A stretch of DNA of 64,000 nt from Macrothele yani. Taxonomy: Eukaryota > Arthropoda > Arachnida > Araneae > Macrothelidae. The notes beneath the pieces are model-generated. The model did no database searches. It was not told where the DNA came from and saw only the letters and a program-made list of their open reading frames with translations. The DNA lies in assembly GCA_039090855.1 (NCBI GenBank), contig CM076999.1, positions 111,165,072 through 111,229,071 of the forward strand. The letters are read 5' to 3'. The position numbers and the translations under genes are program-made. Shown one piece after another: positions 11,089 through 22,500 of the stretch (the stretch's first letter is position 1; the number at the start of each line of letters is the position of its first letter).

Positions 11089-11379
11089 TAGTATTTCTTT
11101 TAAATCTGAGTGAATCTAGTACAGAAAAATTTAAAACAGGGCTAATTTGCTCTGTGCCATTTTCTCTGTACCCTTCAAAGTTTATTGTTCACTGTACTAC
11201 TTATAGTTCGTAATACAGTAAGGTGATTCCACCTAAAAACTCTGCCCTATGTTTCCAATGGTGAAAACTTCTGAAGACCTTTTCTTTACAATCGATGCTT
11301 TCCCAAGGATGAAAATCTGCACTCTGATAAAAATAACTTTAAATTATAGCCTGGCACGCTTAGTATTTGCTAAATACAT

Positions 11380-11618
11380 ACATACATGTCACATCGCATC
11401 ACTATTCTCTGAAATTCAGAGGTTAGCTCCACAAAGAAATACAAATCACCAGATAAATTTTTACTGTTGCTGTATCAAACTTCTCCATTTACAGTGATTT
11501 TGACACACAACACGGGGTTAACCGACATCCATCACATGAGATACACAAGACCTTCTATACTTTACACTCATGATATTTTCCTCATGCAGACACTCCTTAA
11601 TCTGAAACTCCCATGACT
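11380..11618 (-). mobile_element. LINE family 2, 3' end, first piece
   Basis: The minus-strand 3' end (ATCACTATTCTCTGAAATTC read on +) matches the other family-2 copies, preceded by an ATACATAC tail at 11376-11385. Homology breaks at CTTCCTTG near 11623 and resumes at 14468. Confidence 0.85.
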
Positions 11619-11837
11619 TCCTTGACCAGGGGTAGAAAAATATACTGAAATCTGGTGGCCAGCTAAATTTTTAGAGGCCCGACACTGGACACGCGGGCGG
11701 ACGAAGCGTATATAATATCAAAGGCATGTACACTTCTGTCCAAAAAAATGTTCTACTCTCAGCTTATCTCTCTCTCCCTGGAAAAAAAAACAAACGATAC
11801 TCATTTTTTTTTTTTTTTTTTGTCTGGGTCTCGCACA

Positions 11838-14380
11838 TTTTTGAATAACCGTAATTTTCGTCGTTCATCCCCAGACCCTGGAATTCGCACTTTTTTTTTT
11901 ACCTTCATATAATGTGCGCCAGTGCATGTAATTCGCATATTGTGGCATTCAGAAAAATAAAAAAATCGCCGCATAAAGCGCACATCACAAATGCTGATCC
12001 AGAAGCGGAATTTTCGACAGAAAAGTCGGTCACATAAAGACCCCGGAGTCCGAGAAATAAACAAAAATAAGATGTAATTAAATGAAGAAATTCATTTTTA
12101 AAGGAAACTTTTAAAAATATATTTTTATCTTTGGACAGAAAAGAAGGAATACCGTCCACTTGATCGAAAGATCACTTGACCGAAAATGAGTTCACCGAAA
12201 ATCCCTTGATCTAAAGGTACATTTCACCGAACGGTCACTTGACTGAAAAGTTCATTTCACGGAAGGATTACTTCACCTAAACGTTTCTTATATCGCGATA
12301 ACGTTTCACCAAATGGTCAGTTTATCAAAAACTTAGAATTTTGTTGTTACAGATCTGTTGCTGTGTGGTGCGGGTTTTTGAAAAACTGGTCACCTAAACT
12401 TTATGGGATTGTATAAAAAATGCACTTTTAATTTCTATGAAACACCTCTCGTAAGTAGGTTTTCGAAATATAACATTAATTATAAGGCCTAGATCTGGGC
12501 ATTTTTATCAAATTTTAATCCTTCAAGCTCATATTCATAAGGGTTACGTAGCAAGTCAAGTAAATAATGTTCCACTTTTACTCAACCACAAAACATTAAT
12601 TTTTTGAGCGTAGGCCTAGATACAGGCCATTTTAACAGATTTAAACCTGACTCATATTTATAAACGTTGCATAATATTTAAAGTAAAATATGTTGTACTC
12701 TTGTTCAAGCCTAAAACATTATTTTTAAGGCTTTAGGTCTAGATCTGGGAAATTTTTAATATTCAAAGGTTTTTAAGTAAACCTTATCAGCATGAGCACA
12801 CACCATTAAAATTTTATAAAAGGCCTAAGCTGAGGCCCTGGGTGCTAAAATTGAATCATTTTGCCTGAATAAGTGTGCAACATTATTACCTTGACTTTTT
12901 ATGTGAACCTTATGAACATGAGCACGCACAATTTAAATTTGCTAAAAAAGCCTAAGCTGAGGACTGGGATCCTAAAATTGATTCTTTTTGCCTGAACAAA
13001 TGTTCAACATTATTAAATTGACTTTTTAGGTAAACCTTGTGAACATGAGCACGCACGATAAAAATTTTTTTTTTAATTTCTAAGATGAGGCGTAGGGACT
13101 TATAATTAATTATTTTTGTCTTAAAACTAATCTTTGCGCTCTTTTTGACACAGAGAAATCAAAAGTGCAATTTGAGTATGATCCCCTAATGTTTCTGTGG
13201 TCTGTTTTTGGAACTGGCACCATGCTTTAACAGATCTTGTAATGAAATCCAAAGTTTTCGTTAAATTCACCCTTCGGTGAAATGACCCTTCGATGAAATG
13301 AAGTTTTAGCTAAAGAGATCTTTTGGTGAAATGAACTTTTTGGTCAAGTGACCATTCGGTGAAATGTACCTTTCGATTAAGTGACTGTTCGGTGAAATGA
13401 ACGTTTTGGTGAAGTGATCTTTCGGTGAAACAATCTTTTCGGTGAAGTGATTTTCGGTCAAGTGACCCTTCGGTGAAGTAAACGTCGGGCAAATGAACCA
13501 GACTCGAAAAGAAGCTTAGTGGCATGGTATCTGTACAGCACAAATTTTAATCACGCCGATGCAGCAGCTCTAATTGCATTACACATTGACAATGATGAAA
13601 CACTTACACAGAACAATTCATAGAAATACCGTATATACTCGCGTGTAAGTCGAAAGAAAGTTTTTGGAAGAAATCCTGCTTTCAAAGTAGGGGAGTCTGC
13701 TTACACACAGATAGGGCTGGACTTCTGTGAATTCTCTGGCGGAGTTTACCGACATGTTTGTTTGCGTTTTAGAACGTGGTTTTTCGCGTGTCGCTGCGCC
13801 TTAGTTTTCTGACCATTTGAAAACTATCGTGTAGTGACACGATCATATCCTCAGCTGTGCCCCCACTTTAAATTTAAATTCGGCAGTGTAACTGAAATGT
13901 TTCCTTTTCGAAGACATCATAAATAGCAATGAAGGAAAATATCAGCAGCAAAGACTTTGGTCAAAATGGCGAAGTACAAACTAAAACATGCCACAGCGCA
14001 CATGAAATCCAGAACATGGAACTTTAAAATGATGCATGCATGTGTAGGTTCGTGCAGCGAGCGCGGTGCGTACATTTTTTTTGGCCGATTGACGAAGAAA
14101 GGGCACAAGCACAGTCAGCGTTTTGTCTTTCCCAACAATACAAAAACAAAATATGACTCCCACCGTCTCTCCCTACAACTTTCGCGGTCTTTCATTACAA
14201 CACCCCTCTCCGCTCCGTACAAACTCCTGAACTGAGGACAATTTTTCCGAGGGAGTCCCTTTTCCAGTTATACTCCCTCTCCTGCACAAATGCCCTACGG
14301 ATTTTTTTTTTTTTTTTAAATCAGGCGGCCGGAAAAACTTTTTTTTTTTTTATCAGCATTTTTCCGCGGATTATACTTTT
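11838..14380. repeat. Repeat family X, copy 1 (interrupted)
   Basis: Segments 11838-12157 and about 13550-14380 match 50994-51391 and 53169-53914 in order. Shared landmarks include GTAATTTTCGTCG, AAGTCGGTCACATAA, ATCACGCCGATGCAGC, GTGACACGATCATATCCTC and AATAGCAATGAAGGAAAA. No protein is recognised. The middle is displaced by the array-type element 12158-13508. Confidence 0.75.
12158..13508. mobile_element. Foldback element whose arms are arrays of 15-17-bp repeats
   Basis: The left arm (about 12158-12345) is a run of ACTTGACCGAAA / TTCACCGAA modules. The right arm (about 13255-13500) is the collinear reverse complement (TTCGGTGAAATGA, TTCGGTCAAGTGACC). Between the arms are about five diverged ~125-bp units marked by GGCCTAGATCTGGG, AAAACATTA and GAACATGAGCACGCAC. 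Copy 2 of family X lacks this block, which confirms it as an insertion. It has no coding capacity beyond frames created by the arrays. Confidence 0.8.
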
Positions 14381-14467
14381 CAAAGATGTATTCCGTGGTG
14401 GCCCGGACAATTTCTTTGGTCGCCCTGGGCGACCAGGTGACCGCATTTTTCGATCCCTGTCTTTGGC

Positions 14468-14637
14468 TTTCATCTGCTTTTCTTTCGTGCCACTCGAGCT
14501 GAAAATTTTTTTTTAGTAAGCATTTCGTTACTCATTTTCTCAACGTGGCCAAACCACCTAACAGTATTAATCTCCACGCTGCTGACATTTTGTTTCACAT
14601 TGCACAACTGCAACACATCTTCATTCCTCACATAATT
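14468..14637 (-). mobile_element. LINE family 2, second piece
   Basis: This resumes the copy of 11380-11618 (minus-strand LRWFGHVE-type segment, GTGGCCAAACCACC and CTTCATTCCTCACA on +). Truncated at about 14640 by the foldback that follows. Confidence 0.85.
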
Positions 14638-14652
14638 ATATTAAAAATCAAT

Positions 14653-15028
14653 AATATTTCCTTGGGTAATGTTGAGACCTGCTAATGGATGGGGCACCCT
14701 GTACATTAATGATGTCAGTGGACAAACAAATGTTTGATGACTTGTATTTGTGATAGAAATTATTATTTTTTCAATAATTTTATTAATTTTCAGAATGGAA
14801 TCAAAATTTGAGTCTATGCACGTGTGATAGTCTGAAATGTTTAGAATGATTTGAGCAGCCACTTATGCTAAATGTTCTGACAATAATTTAGCTGAAAATG
14901 TCAACAGAGTTGTAGGTACTGTTGATTTCTAATTCCAAAAGAAGCCATCAAACATTTGTCCACTGATGTCATTAATGTACAGGTCACTCCATCTGTTAGC
15001 AGATCTCAAAATTACCCAAGGAGAAATT
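14653..15028. mobile_element. Small foldback element (~85-bp arms)
   Basis: The left end TTTCCTTGGGTAATGTTGAG and the right end (reverse TCTCCTTGGGTAATTTTGAG) are inverted. The arms also share CCTGTACATTAATGA and CAGTGGACAAA. The interior is A+T-rich without coding sequence. Confidence 0.85.
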
Positions 15029-15120
15029 ATTTATTTTTATTGTAACTATGGTTAAGTTTTAGCAAATATTAATTATGTCATGCTATAATTTAAAGTTATT
15101 TTTATCAGTCTGCAAATTTT

Positions 15121-15410
15121 CATTCTTGGGAATACATTAATTGGGAAGAAAATGTCTGCAGAAGTTCTTATTATTGGAAACATAGGGCAGAGTTTTTAGG
15201 TGGAACCACCTTAATCTTTTCATCCTTGGGAATACTTTAATTACAGAGAAAATGTCTATAGAAATTTTTCCCATTGAAAACATAGGGCAGAGTTTGGTGA
15301 ATCCACCTTAATCTTTTCATCCTTGGGAATACATTAATTGCAAAGAAAATGTCTGCAGAAGTTTTTATCATTGGAAACATAGGGCAGAGATTTTAGGTGG
15401 AACCACCTTA
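15121..15410. repeat. Three tandem ~97-bp units at the end of an inverted-repeat arm
   Basis: CATYCTTGGGAATAC starts units at 15121, 15221 and 15318, each ending GGCAGAG...TTTAGGTGGAACCACCTTA. A single inverted copy lies at 11219-11315. Confidence 0.92.
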
Positions 15411-15489
15411 AAGAACAGAATGAAACGTATGAATTCTGTGGAAGAAATATTCATATGTGCTACAGGGAAGCAGAATTCGCTTTGGCTGG

Positions 15490-15680
15490 TGAAACTTGAG
15501 ACATTTCAGATTCTGAACACTCAGATACTTGTGACTTCATCGTCCTGGATAGTTTAACAGGTAGCATGCTCGAACAGAAATCGGGAAGTGCAGGTTCGTT
15601 TCCCACTCCAGAGCGATGGAGTTTTCAAGGTTTCTGGCGATATTGATGTTACGTAATGAACAGTGATTACAGGCAATTCA
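15490..15680 (+). mobile_element. tRNA-like SINE family A, copy 1
   Basis: GGTAGCATGCTCGAAC (A-box-like) and GGTTCGTTTCCC (B-box-like) at 15560-15605 match the cores at 23655-23725 and 39735-39800. The downstream ACAGTGATTACAGGCAATTC also aligns with the 23-kb copy. A pol III promoter is inferred. Confidence 0.65.
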
Positions 15681-17484
15681 GGGATGTCTGATTGCTGAGT
15701 TAATAATTCAGAATTAAATGTGTTCTACCAAACATCACACAATATTTTTCATAGTATGAATTTTTGTAAATGCTGTTCTGCACTGAAATCCTGTTAAGCT
15801 GTGGAATGAGAACTCTACATAAATTTAAAGAACAGTTGATAAAGATAGAGCTTGTGAATGGTCCATGTGTACAACCCTGGTAATTCATCTGAATTTGCTG
15901 TAAGCTATTGTCAGTATGATTTTGTAATTAATTGCCTAGTGACTTTGCTATCTTTTCTTCCAACAGTTTTAGTTCTGTTCCAAAAGCACTGATACTTAGA
16001 CATATAGAGATCACATGTTTACCCAAGTTCACTGTATTGAGTAATAATGAAGTAAATTTATTAAATTATTGTTATACTCACACATGTTCTCTATTTTCAT
16101 GATTGGTTTAGGCATCACGTACTTTCTTAAAATTTGGTTTTTGAATTCCTGGAATGTGGGCTAATTAATGTTCCTGGAATTTGATTCTGCTTCATTGCTG
16201 TCCTTGTTCACAAAGGTAAGAAAGAGGTCTTCCATTTTGAACATTTAAACAAGAAGCATATCAAACATCAGTTGATGATAGTCTATGCTTCTTTCACTGC
16301 ATGTAGCCCCACTTCAGTTCAGCAAAGCTTATCTGCAGTCAGAAGATGTGTTTTGCTGCTTCATTAATTGTAAAATGCCTTTTCCTTGCTTCAGGTAAAT
16401 TGTATTTGCACTTGAAATGAGTTATTTTGTATGTATTGTTGCTGTAGTCTGGTCTTATCATATGAAAATACCCTTACCGGTATTATTGATTATTCATATT
16501 CTTTGCAAATGTAAAAATTTGAATATGAATTGAAAATTTCTTTAATCGTTATTGAAACAAATTCATGTTCAAATTTAGATTTTCCTGCGTGCTTCAAAGC
16601 TGAGTAAACACATGTGGTTGTTTCAGAGTTGGCTTAAATTAAAATCAAGGTGACATAAATTGAGAAATCTATGAGTGATGTATAATATTTGCAGAAAATT
16701 TGAAATGTTTAAATATGATTTTGTTATCCATGTTAATGTTTTGTGCAATATGAAGTAATTTTATTAATTTTTAATGGCAGTAAATTACCAATATGTGCTG
16801 AGTTGGTAGTTTAGTTGCTATATCCATTGTGTAACGACTGTGGAAAGGAACATCACCAATCGTTGGTCTAATTGTAGAAATGGCAGTTGCATCTGAGAAC
16901 TGTGTTTTAGGAATGTTGAACCAGACACAATCATGTAATTATATATTTACAGAAATGAACAATTCCAAGTGTCTCAGTTATTAAAATAACAGTTGTATGT
17001 AAGAAATGTGCTTAAGGAATGTTGAACTAGACAAAATCATATGTAAGTCTATGGAAAGAACACTTCCCGTTATCTGGTTGCAGTCAAATAGGTTTCGACG
17101 CCATGTTTCTTCATTACTAGCAAAACCAGGAGAATTTTTTTCAGAAGTTCGCAACACAGAAAGGAAAACCTAAAAACTGTCTGCAATGAAAATCGATGCC
17201 TTAATGTTGATTTTGCCATAAAATTTATTGTTCTGCAACTGCAACAAAGTTTTAAAAAAATGGGTCAGTTTGAGATTTTGATAACATTGCAAATTAGAAC
17301 TTAGTTGCAATAGTAAAACTAGCTTTTCCCTGACAAGAAATGCAGAAGAAATTAGAACCATTTTATTTCATTCAGAACTTAAACATCTTTCTTTAAATGC
17401 TATTGGATTTTTGAAATTATTGGTCAGAAAGTATAAGGAATAAGTTGAAACACATATTTTTTTATTTTGCATTTAGTTAATTAT
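15681..17484. other. Largely unassigned; weak ~125-bp tandem pair
   Basis: Sequences at about 16845-16960 and 16970-17080 share AGGAATGTTGAACYAGACA and CAGTTG...GAA in order, suggesting an old duplication. Nothing else is recognised in this A+T-rich stretch. Confidence 0.5.
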
Positions 17485-17494
17485 AATTGATTAA

Positions 17495-20400
17495 GGGATG
17501 TAAGGTCAGGTGATGCGTAACATCACAGCCTCTCCTTGACAAATGTCAACCCCGCCTTCTCGTGGTGCATCCTGTTCCCACTAAAGGGGCTCTGACGACC
17601 GCAAATAGCGGTATAACTATACCATCGGGATCAGAGGAAATGTTATCCCACACTCACCAACCCGCTTGGCCAGCGTGGTGAGTTATGGCCAAACACCTCC
17701 AAAATGACTCTACAACTTAAATCTTGGCCCTCAGTCTCCGGCAGCTGGAATGTACCTGGCCAAGGCAGCGGCCAGTGCGACATGAAGGCAGAGGGTGCTA
17801 AGAATCCCGGAGGACCGGACTAGGCTGCCATTTGATGCTGACCTTGGCTACCTACAACGGACGCTCCCTATCTTCTGATTCAAGGCTTCTTGAATTGGAA
17901 GAGGAACTACAAAGGATCAAGTGGGACATCGTCGGGCTAAGTGAGGTAAGGAGAAAAGGAGAAGATCTCATTGAACTGAAAAGTGGACATCTCTTCTATT
18001 ATCATGGGACAGATACTGGCAGAACTAGTGGTGTTGGATTTATAATAAACAAGAAACTGAAGGATAAAGTGGTAGAAGTTGAAAGTTCCTCTGACAGAGC
18101 TGCACGACTCGTTATCCAACTATCGAAAAGATACCAGGCTCAGATTATTCAAACTTATGCACCCACCACAAGTCATCCTGAAGAAGAAATTGAAGAATTT
18201 TATGAGGAAATTCGTCATCTAAATAATAAAGGTAAGCAGCACTTGAAGATAATTATGGGAGATTTCAATGCAAAAATAGGGCACCGGCAACAGAATGAAA
18301 CTTCAGTAGGTAAATTCGGTCACGGCAACAGAAACCAGCGTGGAAATACTCTTGTTGAGTTTGCAGAGGCAGAAGGATTTTTCATCTTGAATTCCTTTTT
18401 CAAGAAAAAGCCACACAGGAAATGGACATGGAGACATCCAATTGGGACGACAAGTGAAATTGATTTTATTATGTGTAACAAAAAATTCGTCATCGAAGAC
18501 TGCAGTGTGCTGAACAAGTTCAACACAGGTAGTGACCATAGATTGGTGAGATGTAAGATGCACCTCAACACTAAACTGGAACGTGGCAAGCTCATAAGAC
18601 AAACAAAATGTATTGACATAACCAACCTTAAAAAACACCATAATACTTTCAAGTTGGAACTGAAGAACAGATTCTCTGCTTTAGAAGGCCTAACATCGGA
18701 AGAAGTGGATATTTCGGAAGTTAACAGAAAAGTAACCAAAGCTCTTATGGAAACAGCAACAAAATTAGCTGGGTCTAAGAACAAGTTGCATGTAAACAAA
18801 TTATCAGGAAAAACCAAAATGTTGATGCAAAAAAGAAGAGAGATGAGGACAACTAAAGAAGATGTGACTTCCAAAGTGGAATATATAGAGCTATGCAAGA
18901 CAGCACGAAAAAGTATCACTGAAGACGTAAGAAATTCAACTGTGAGCTAGTGAGGAAAGCAATTGAAAACAACCAAAGCCTAAAGATAGCAAAGGGACAT
19001 CTCAGTAAGGGAAGAAAACAGATTATGGCTCTGAGAAAGAAGATGGTTCTATAACAAGAAATAGAGGCGAAATTTTGACAAGAGTGAAAGATTTCTACTC
19101 CAAATTATATGAAAGGGATGATACATGTACTCCAGACATCATGAAAGGTACCAGAGTTCTTCCAGTCCTCCCAGCAGAAGTTGCTCATGCAATCAAGAAC
19201 ATGAAGCGGGGGAAAGCTCCAGGAGAAGATGGAATTACTATAGACATCATACAAGAAGCAAATGGAGAAATTGAAACAGTACTCGCCCAAATTTTCACTC
19301 GATGCCTTAATGAAGGGAAGATTCCTGAGGATTGGAACAATGCTACAATGATCCTGCTACATAAAAAAGGTGACATTGAGGATCTCAGGAACTACAGACC
19401 TATCAGCCTCCTATCAGTGGTTTATAAAATCTTCACTAAAGTTCTTTCACACCGCTTGAAGGTAACACTGGACATGGCTCAACCGAGAGAACAAGCTGGA
19501 TTCAGGAGTGGCTACAGCACAATAGATCATATCCACGTACTGAGAGAACTAATTGAAAGAGCGAGGGAATATGAACTTCCATTGTGCATGGCTTTTATCG
19601 ATTATGAAAAAGCCTTTGATTCGGTGAAACCATCAGCAGTTACCACGGCTCTGAAATCCTGCGGTATTGAAGATGCATACATTAATATTATTAATAACAT
19701 CTATGAAAATGCAAGTGCAAAGATTCGGCTGTTTGAAAATACAACACACATAAAAATTGGAAAGGGAGTGAGACAAGGTGACACCATATCTCCGAAGCTC
19801 TTTAATGCCACATTGGAAAATGTCTTTCAATCACTGAACTGGGAAAACAAAGGGATAAAGATTAATGGAGATTATCTAACCCACCTTCGTTTTGCTGATG
19901 ACGTAGTCATTTTTGCAACTACCCCATCAGAGCTGCAGAGTATGATCCAGGAACTTGCTGACAAGAGTAAAGAAGTGGGATTAAAAATGAACTTTCAGAA
20001 GACAAAAGTGATGTTCAATGCTTTTACAAGAAATGAAGATTTATCGATTGATGGAGAAAAACTGGAGATAACAGATACGTATGTTTATCTTGGACAGCAG
20101 ATATCAAGTGAGGGTCACATTGATGAAGAAATTAATCGGCGTACAAAACTTGCCTGGAGAGCTTTTGGAAGAAACAGCATAATTTTCAAGAGCAATATGC
20201 CATTATGTCTTAAAAGAAAAGTGTTTGATCAATGCATCCTTCCAGTGCTTACGTATGGTGCAGAGACGTGGACCTTAACTAAAAGAGACATACAAAGGCT
20301 GCAGACAACTCAAAGTAGCATGGAGAGGTGCATGCTTGGTATAACCAGGAGAGATAAGAAGAGGAACTCATGGATCCGAAAAATGACGAGAGTGGAAGAC

Positions 20401-20675
20401 ATCATGATCAGAGTTAAATCCCTGAAATGGCAATGGGCTGGACATACTGCCAGAAGGACAGACCATAGATGGACAGCTGAAATTTTAGATTGGATTCCAA
20501 GGGACAGGAAAAGACCCAGAAAAAGACCACATGGGAGATGGGTGGATGAAATTCGTAAATATGCGGGAGTGACATGGAGGAGACTGGCACAAGACAGACC
20601 GTTGTGGAGGAAACTTGGGGAGACCTTCGTCCAGCAGTGGATTGATAATGGTTGACAATGATGATGATGATGATG
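17495..20675 (+). mobile_element. Full-length RTE-clade LINE with 10-bp target duplication
   Basis: The element starts GGGATGTAAGGTCAGG and ends in a (GAT)n run, as RTE elements do. It is flanked by AATTGATTAA at 17485-17494 and 20676-20685. The 5' leader of about 340 bp is G+C-richer than its surroundings. Truncated relatives are at 31963 (-), 35163 (+), 51392 (-) and 52587 (-). Confidence 0.95.
17832..20655 (+). pseudogene. RTE endonuclease-reverse transcriptase with two frameshifts
   Basis: This single polyprotein would nick target DNA and prime reverse transcription from the nick. The first ~250 residues are an APE-type endonuclease: TYNGRSLSSDSR, WDIVGLSEVRR, IIMGDFNAKIG, and SDHRLVRCK carrying the catalytic SDH. 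The reverse transcriptase follows: KRGKAPGEDGI, LRNYRPISLLSV, MAFIDYEKAFDS, GVRQGDTISPKLF, RFADDVVIFA, then QISSEGHIDEEINRRTK and TYGAETWTL. Frameshifts at about 18930 and 19038 break the linker between the two domains. Both domains themselves are open, and otherwise the protein would be about 940 residues. The ATG at 17832 is the first good start. Confidence 0.93.
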
Positions 20676-20799
20676 AATTGATTAAACTTTAACTCCCTCC
20701 TTCAAAGGACATTTTGCCTGATATGTATTCTAATAGAATAAAAATAGCAATGTTTTTCACAATAAAATGTTTATTATACATTGACAATAGTTTCACAGA

Positions 20800-21475
20800 G
20801 TGTTTGGTTCGGCGTCATCAGGACGAATGGAGCCTGAACATTCAAATCTTTGTGACATTATCAGAATTCTGATGATCGTGGATTTTGGTGACTTGTTTCC
20901 ACTCGCTTGAAAGAAATGGGTGTCACCGTCAAGTCATTGACAAGCCATGATAAGTTCCAGTATATGTGGAAAGCTTCTAAAATATTAAGCTTGATATTCG
21001 AGTCAGGTTTATCAATAAGCGTAGTGTTTCCAAATAAAAATTTATAGTTTTTTTCGTGACAGTGTTGGGCTGTAGACTTCTTCAGTTCATAGTTCTGTAC
21101 ATAGGTCTTGTGTTCCTTCACAAAAAAACTTAAATTCAGCAGGCATAAACTTCTGGAGATAAATTCTCCAGGAGTTTATGTCTTCGACGTAGTCTTTTGA
21201 TTCGTAAAAATTCATCTTGTTTATAAGTTTGAAAATAACTTCGAAATTAAAACTTTTGAGAATTTGTGAAATTCCGAAGCAAATCTGAGGAGCAAGTGGG
21301 ATAACCGCCCAATTCTTTTGAATTGGGAGGTCTATAGGCATACAGACAAGCTTCGGTTTCCTAAATTTTGGGCAGCTTTGTCTATAACGGAAGGGCTGTA
21401 TCCTTTGTGTACTGCAATTCTTTTAAGAAAATCAAGCTCTTTCTGTAAGGAATCCACAGTTAAGCAGATATGTAT
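20800..21475 (-). pseudogene. Penelope-like element, 3' fragment (GIY-YIG region)
   Basis: The minus strand encodes VDSLQKELDFLKRIAVHKGY and SPSVIDK, then PIQKNWAVIPLAPQICFGIS. After frame changes it gives STAQHCHEKNYKFLFGNTTL and LNILEAFHIYWN, the linker and GIY-YIG C-terminal region of Penelope-type proteins. Two frameshifts are visible. The reverse transcriptase core is missing, so this is a 5'-truncated copy. CCTGATGACGCCGAAC on the minus strand at about 20808-20824 is a possible remnant of a hammerhead-like core. Confidence 0.75.
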
Positions 21476-22035
21476 TGTGTGATATATGTATGTGTAGAAG
21501 GCAGAGATCTTTTGTATCCATGGATGATTTGATTTTGCATGTGGAGGTAAGGAAACAGCAAATGGTTTTCGATAAACTGTTAAGGATTCATCAGCGCATG
21601 ATACAAGGACATGAAGGAATGGTAAGCAGCCATTGGTGTATATTCGAGGCTAGCTGCGAAGCCCAGAGAATTCACAAATAAAACTGAATTAAATATACAC
21701 AAATAAAAGTAAATTATCAACGGTATTAAAATATGTCGATGCTTTCGGTGTGAAAAAACGCGTGCGGATTCGCTTCTTTGACTCAGTCTGGTGAGCGAAA
21801 ACCAACGGCATAACCTAAGCAGCTCTTCCAGAGTCTTCACAGTTCTGATGCGAAAACCTTCCATACAATCGCCTGCTAGCATTTCCATGACAACATGAAT
21901 CAGCTGGTAGAGGGGAAGGGGCCATTGCTTTGGGAAGCGGTTCGCTCCAAAAAAAGAAGAGTTTAGACTATCTCAGTCACTCACATACTCCCACTCATAA
22001 GTGTTTCGCGAGGTTGTTTCAGCTTTTGTGAAGTG
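21476..22035. other. Unassigned sequence
   Basis: No gene or repeat structure is recognised. Some of it could belong to the Penelope fragment to the left or the hAT fragment to the right. Confidence 0.5.
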
Positions 22036-22500
22036 TCAATGAATTAAAATCAGAGATATTACATCTTAAATTCATGGCTTTGTTGGATTGGAACTGTTTT
22101 GATAAATTTTGTGAAAGCTTCCCTGAACATCTACTGTCAGAACTTAACGAACTGTATGCTTCAAATTTTGATACAGCTAGACTAAAAAATGAACTGAAGG
22201 TGTTTTATTCCCTTGATGAATACAAAAACAAATCAGTAAGGTACATTACGTGTTACACAAAGTTGAATAAATTGAACATAGTGTTTAGTGAGGTGTACAA
22301 ATTAGCAGATATCATATTAAGCTTTCCATCAACAACTGCAACTGCCGAAAGAAGTTTTTCTGCATTAAAAAGAATCAAGATATATCTTAGAGCCACACAA
22401 GGACATGCACATTAAAAAAACTTGGCTGCTTTGTCGGCAGAGAAAAACATTCTTTTTAAATATGAAAAAGTACTCGGAAGAAACGTTTTTATGAAATCGT
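22036..22500 (+). pseudogene. hAT transposase C-terminus (dimerisation domain)
   Basis: The + frame shows ADIILSFPSTTATAERSFSA and LKRIKIYLRATQG, the hallmark of the hAT C-terminal dimerisation domain (Dimer_Tnp_hAT). After a stop at 22413 the frame continues NLAALSAEKNILFKYEKV. The first residues (DWNCFDKFCESFPEHLLSEL) also suit the ZMYM-type hAT group. No RNase H core or terminal repeats are found nearby. Confidence 0.85.

Larger units (their letters stand above)
11627..14459. mobile_element. hAT-like element with 8-bp target duplication
   Basis: The ends read CAGGGGTAGAAAAAT and, inverted, CAGGGATCGAAAAAT. The flanking octamers TCCTTGAC (11619-11626) and TCTTTGGC (14460-14467) agree at six of eight positions. 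They sit exactly where the LINE homology is broken (the intact LINE reads CTTCCTTGGCCTTC). No transposase is visible, and most of the interior is repeat family X with a further insertion. Confidence 0.75.
11219..15410. mobile_element. Outer inverted-repeat element of a multi-level nest
   Basis: The left arm (11219-11374) and right arm (15060-15410) are reverse complements. Both carry AAGGTGNTTCCACCT at the outer edge and CTATAATTTAAAGTTATTTT at the inner edge. Between them lie a LINE (11380-11618 and 14468-14637), itself split by a hAT-like element, and a small foldback. The right arm has grown by a three-unit tandem duplication. The target duplication is not clear. An alternative is two separate inserts in opposite orientation. 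Confidence 0.6.

Noticed and set aside
13310..13543. Minus-strand frame with repeated FTERSL/FTEWSL peptides
   Set aside because: Created by the TTCGGTGAA module array of the foldback element; the other arm shows the same modules without an open frame.
18303..18919. Minus-strand frames of 112 and 199 codons
   Set aside because: They are antisense shadows of the RTE endonuclease on the plus strand.
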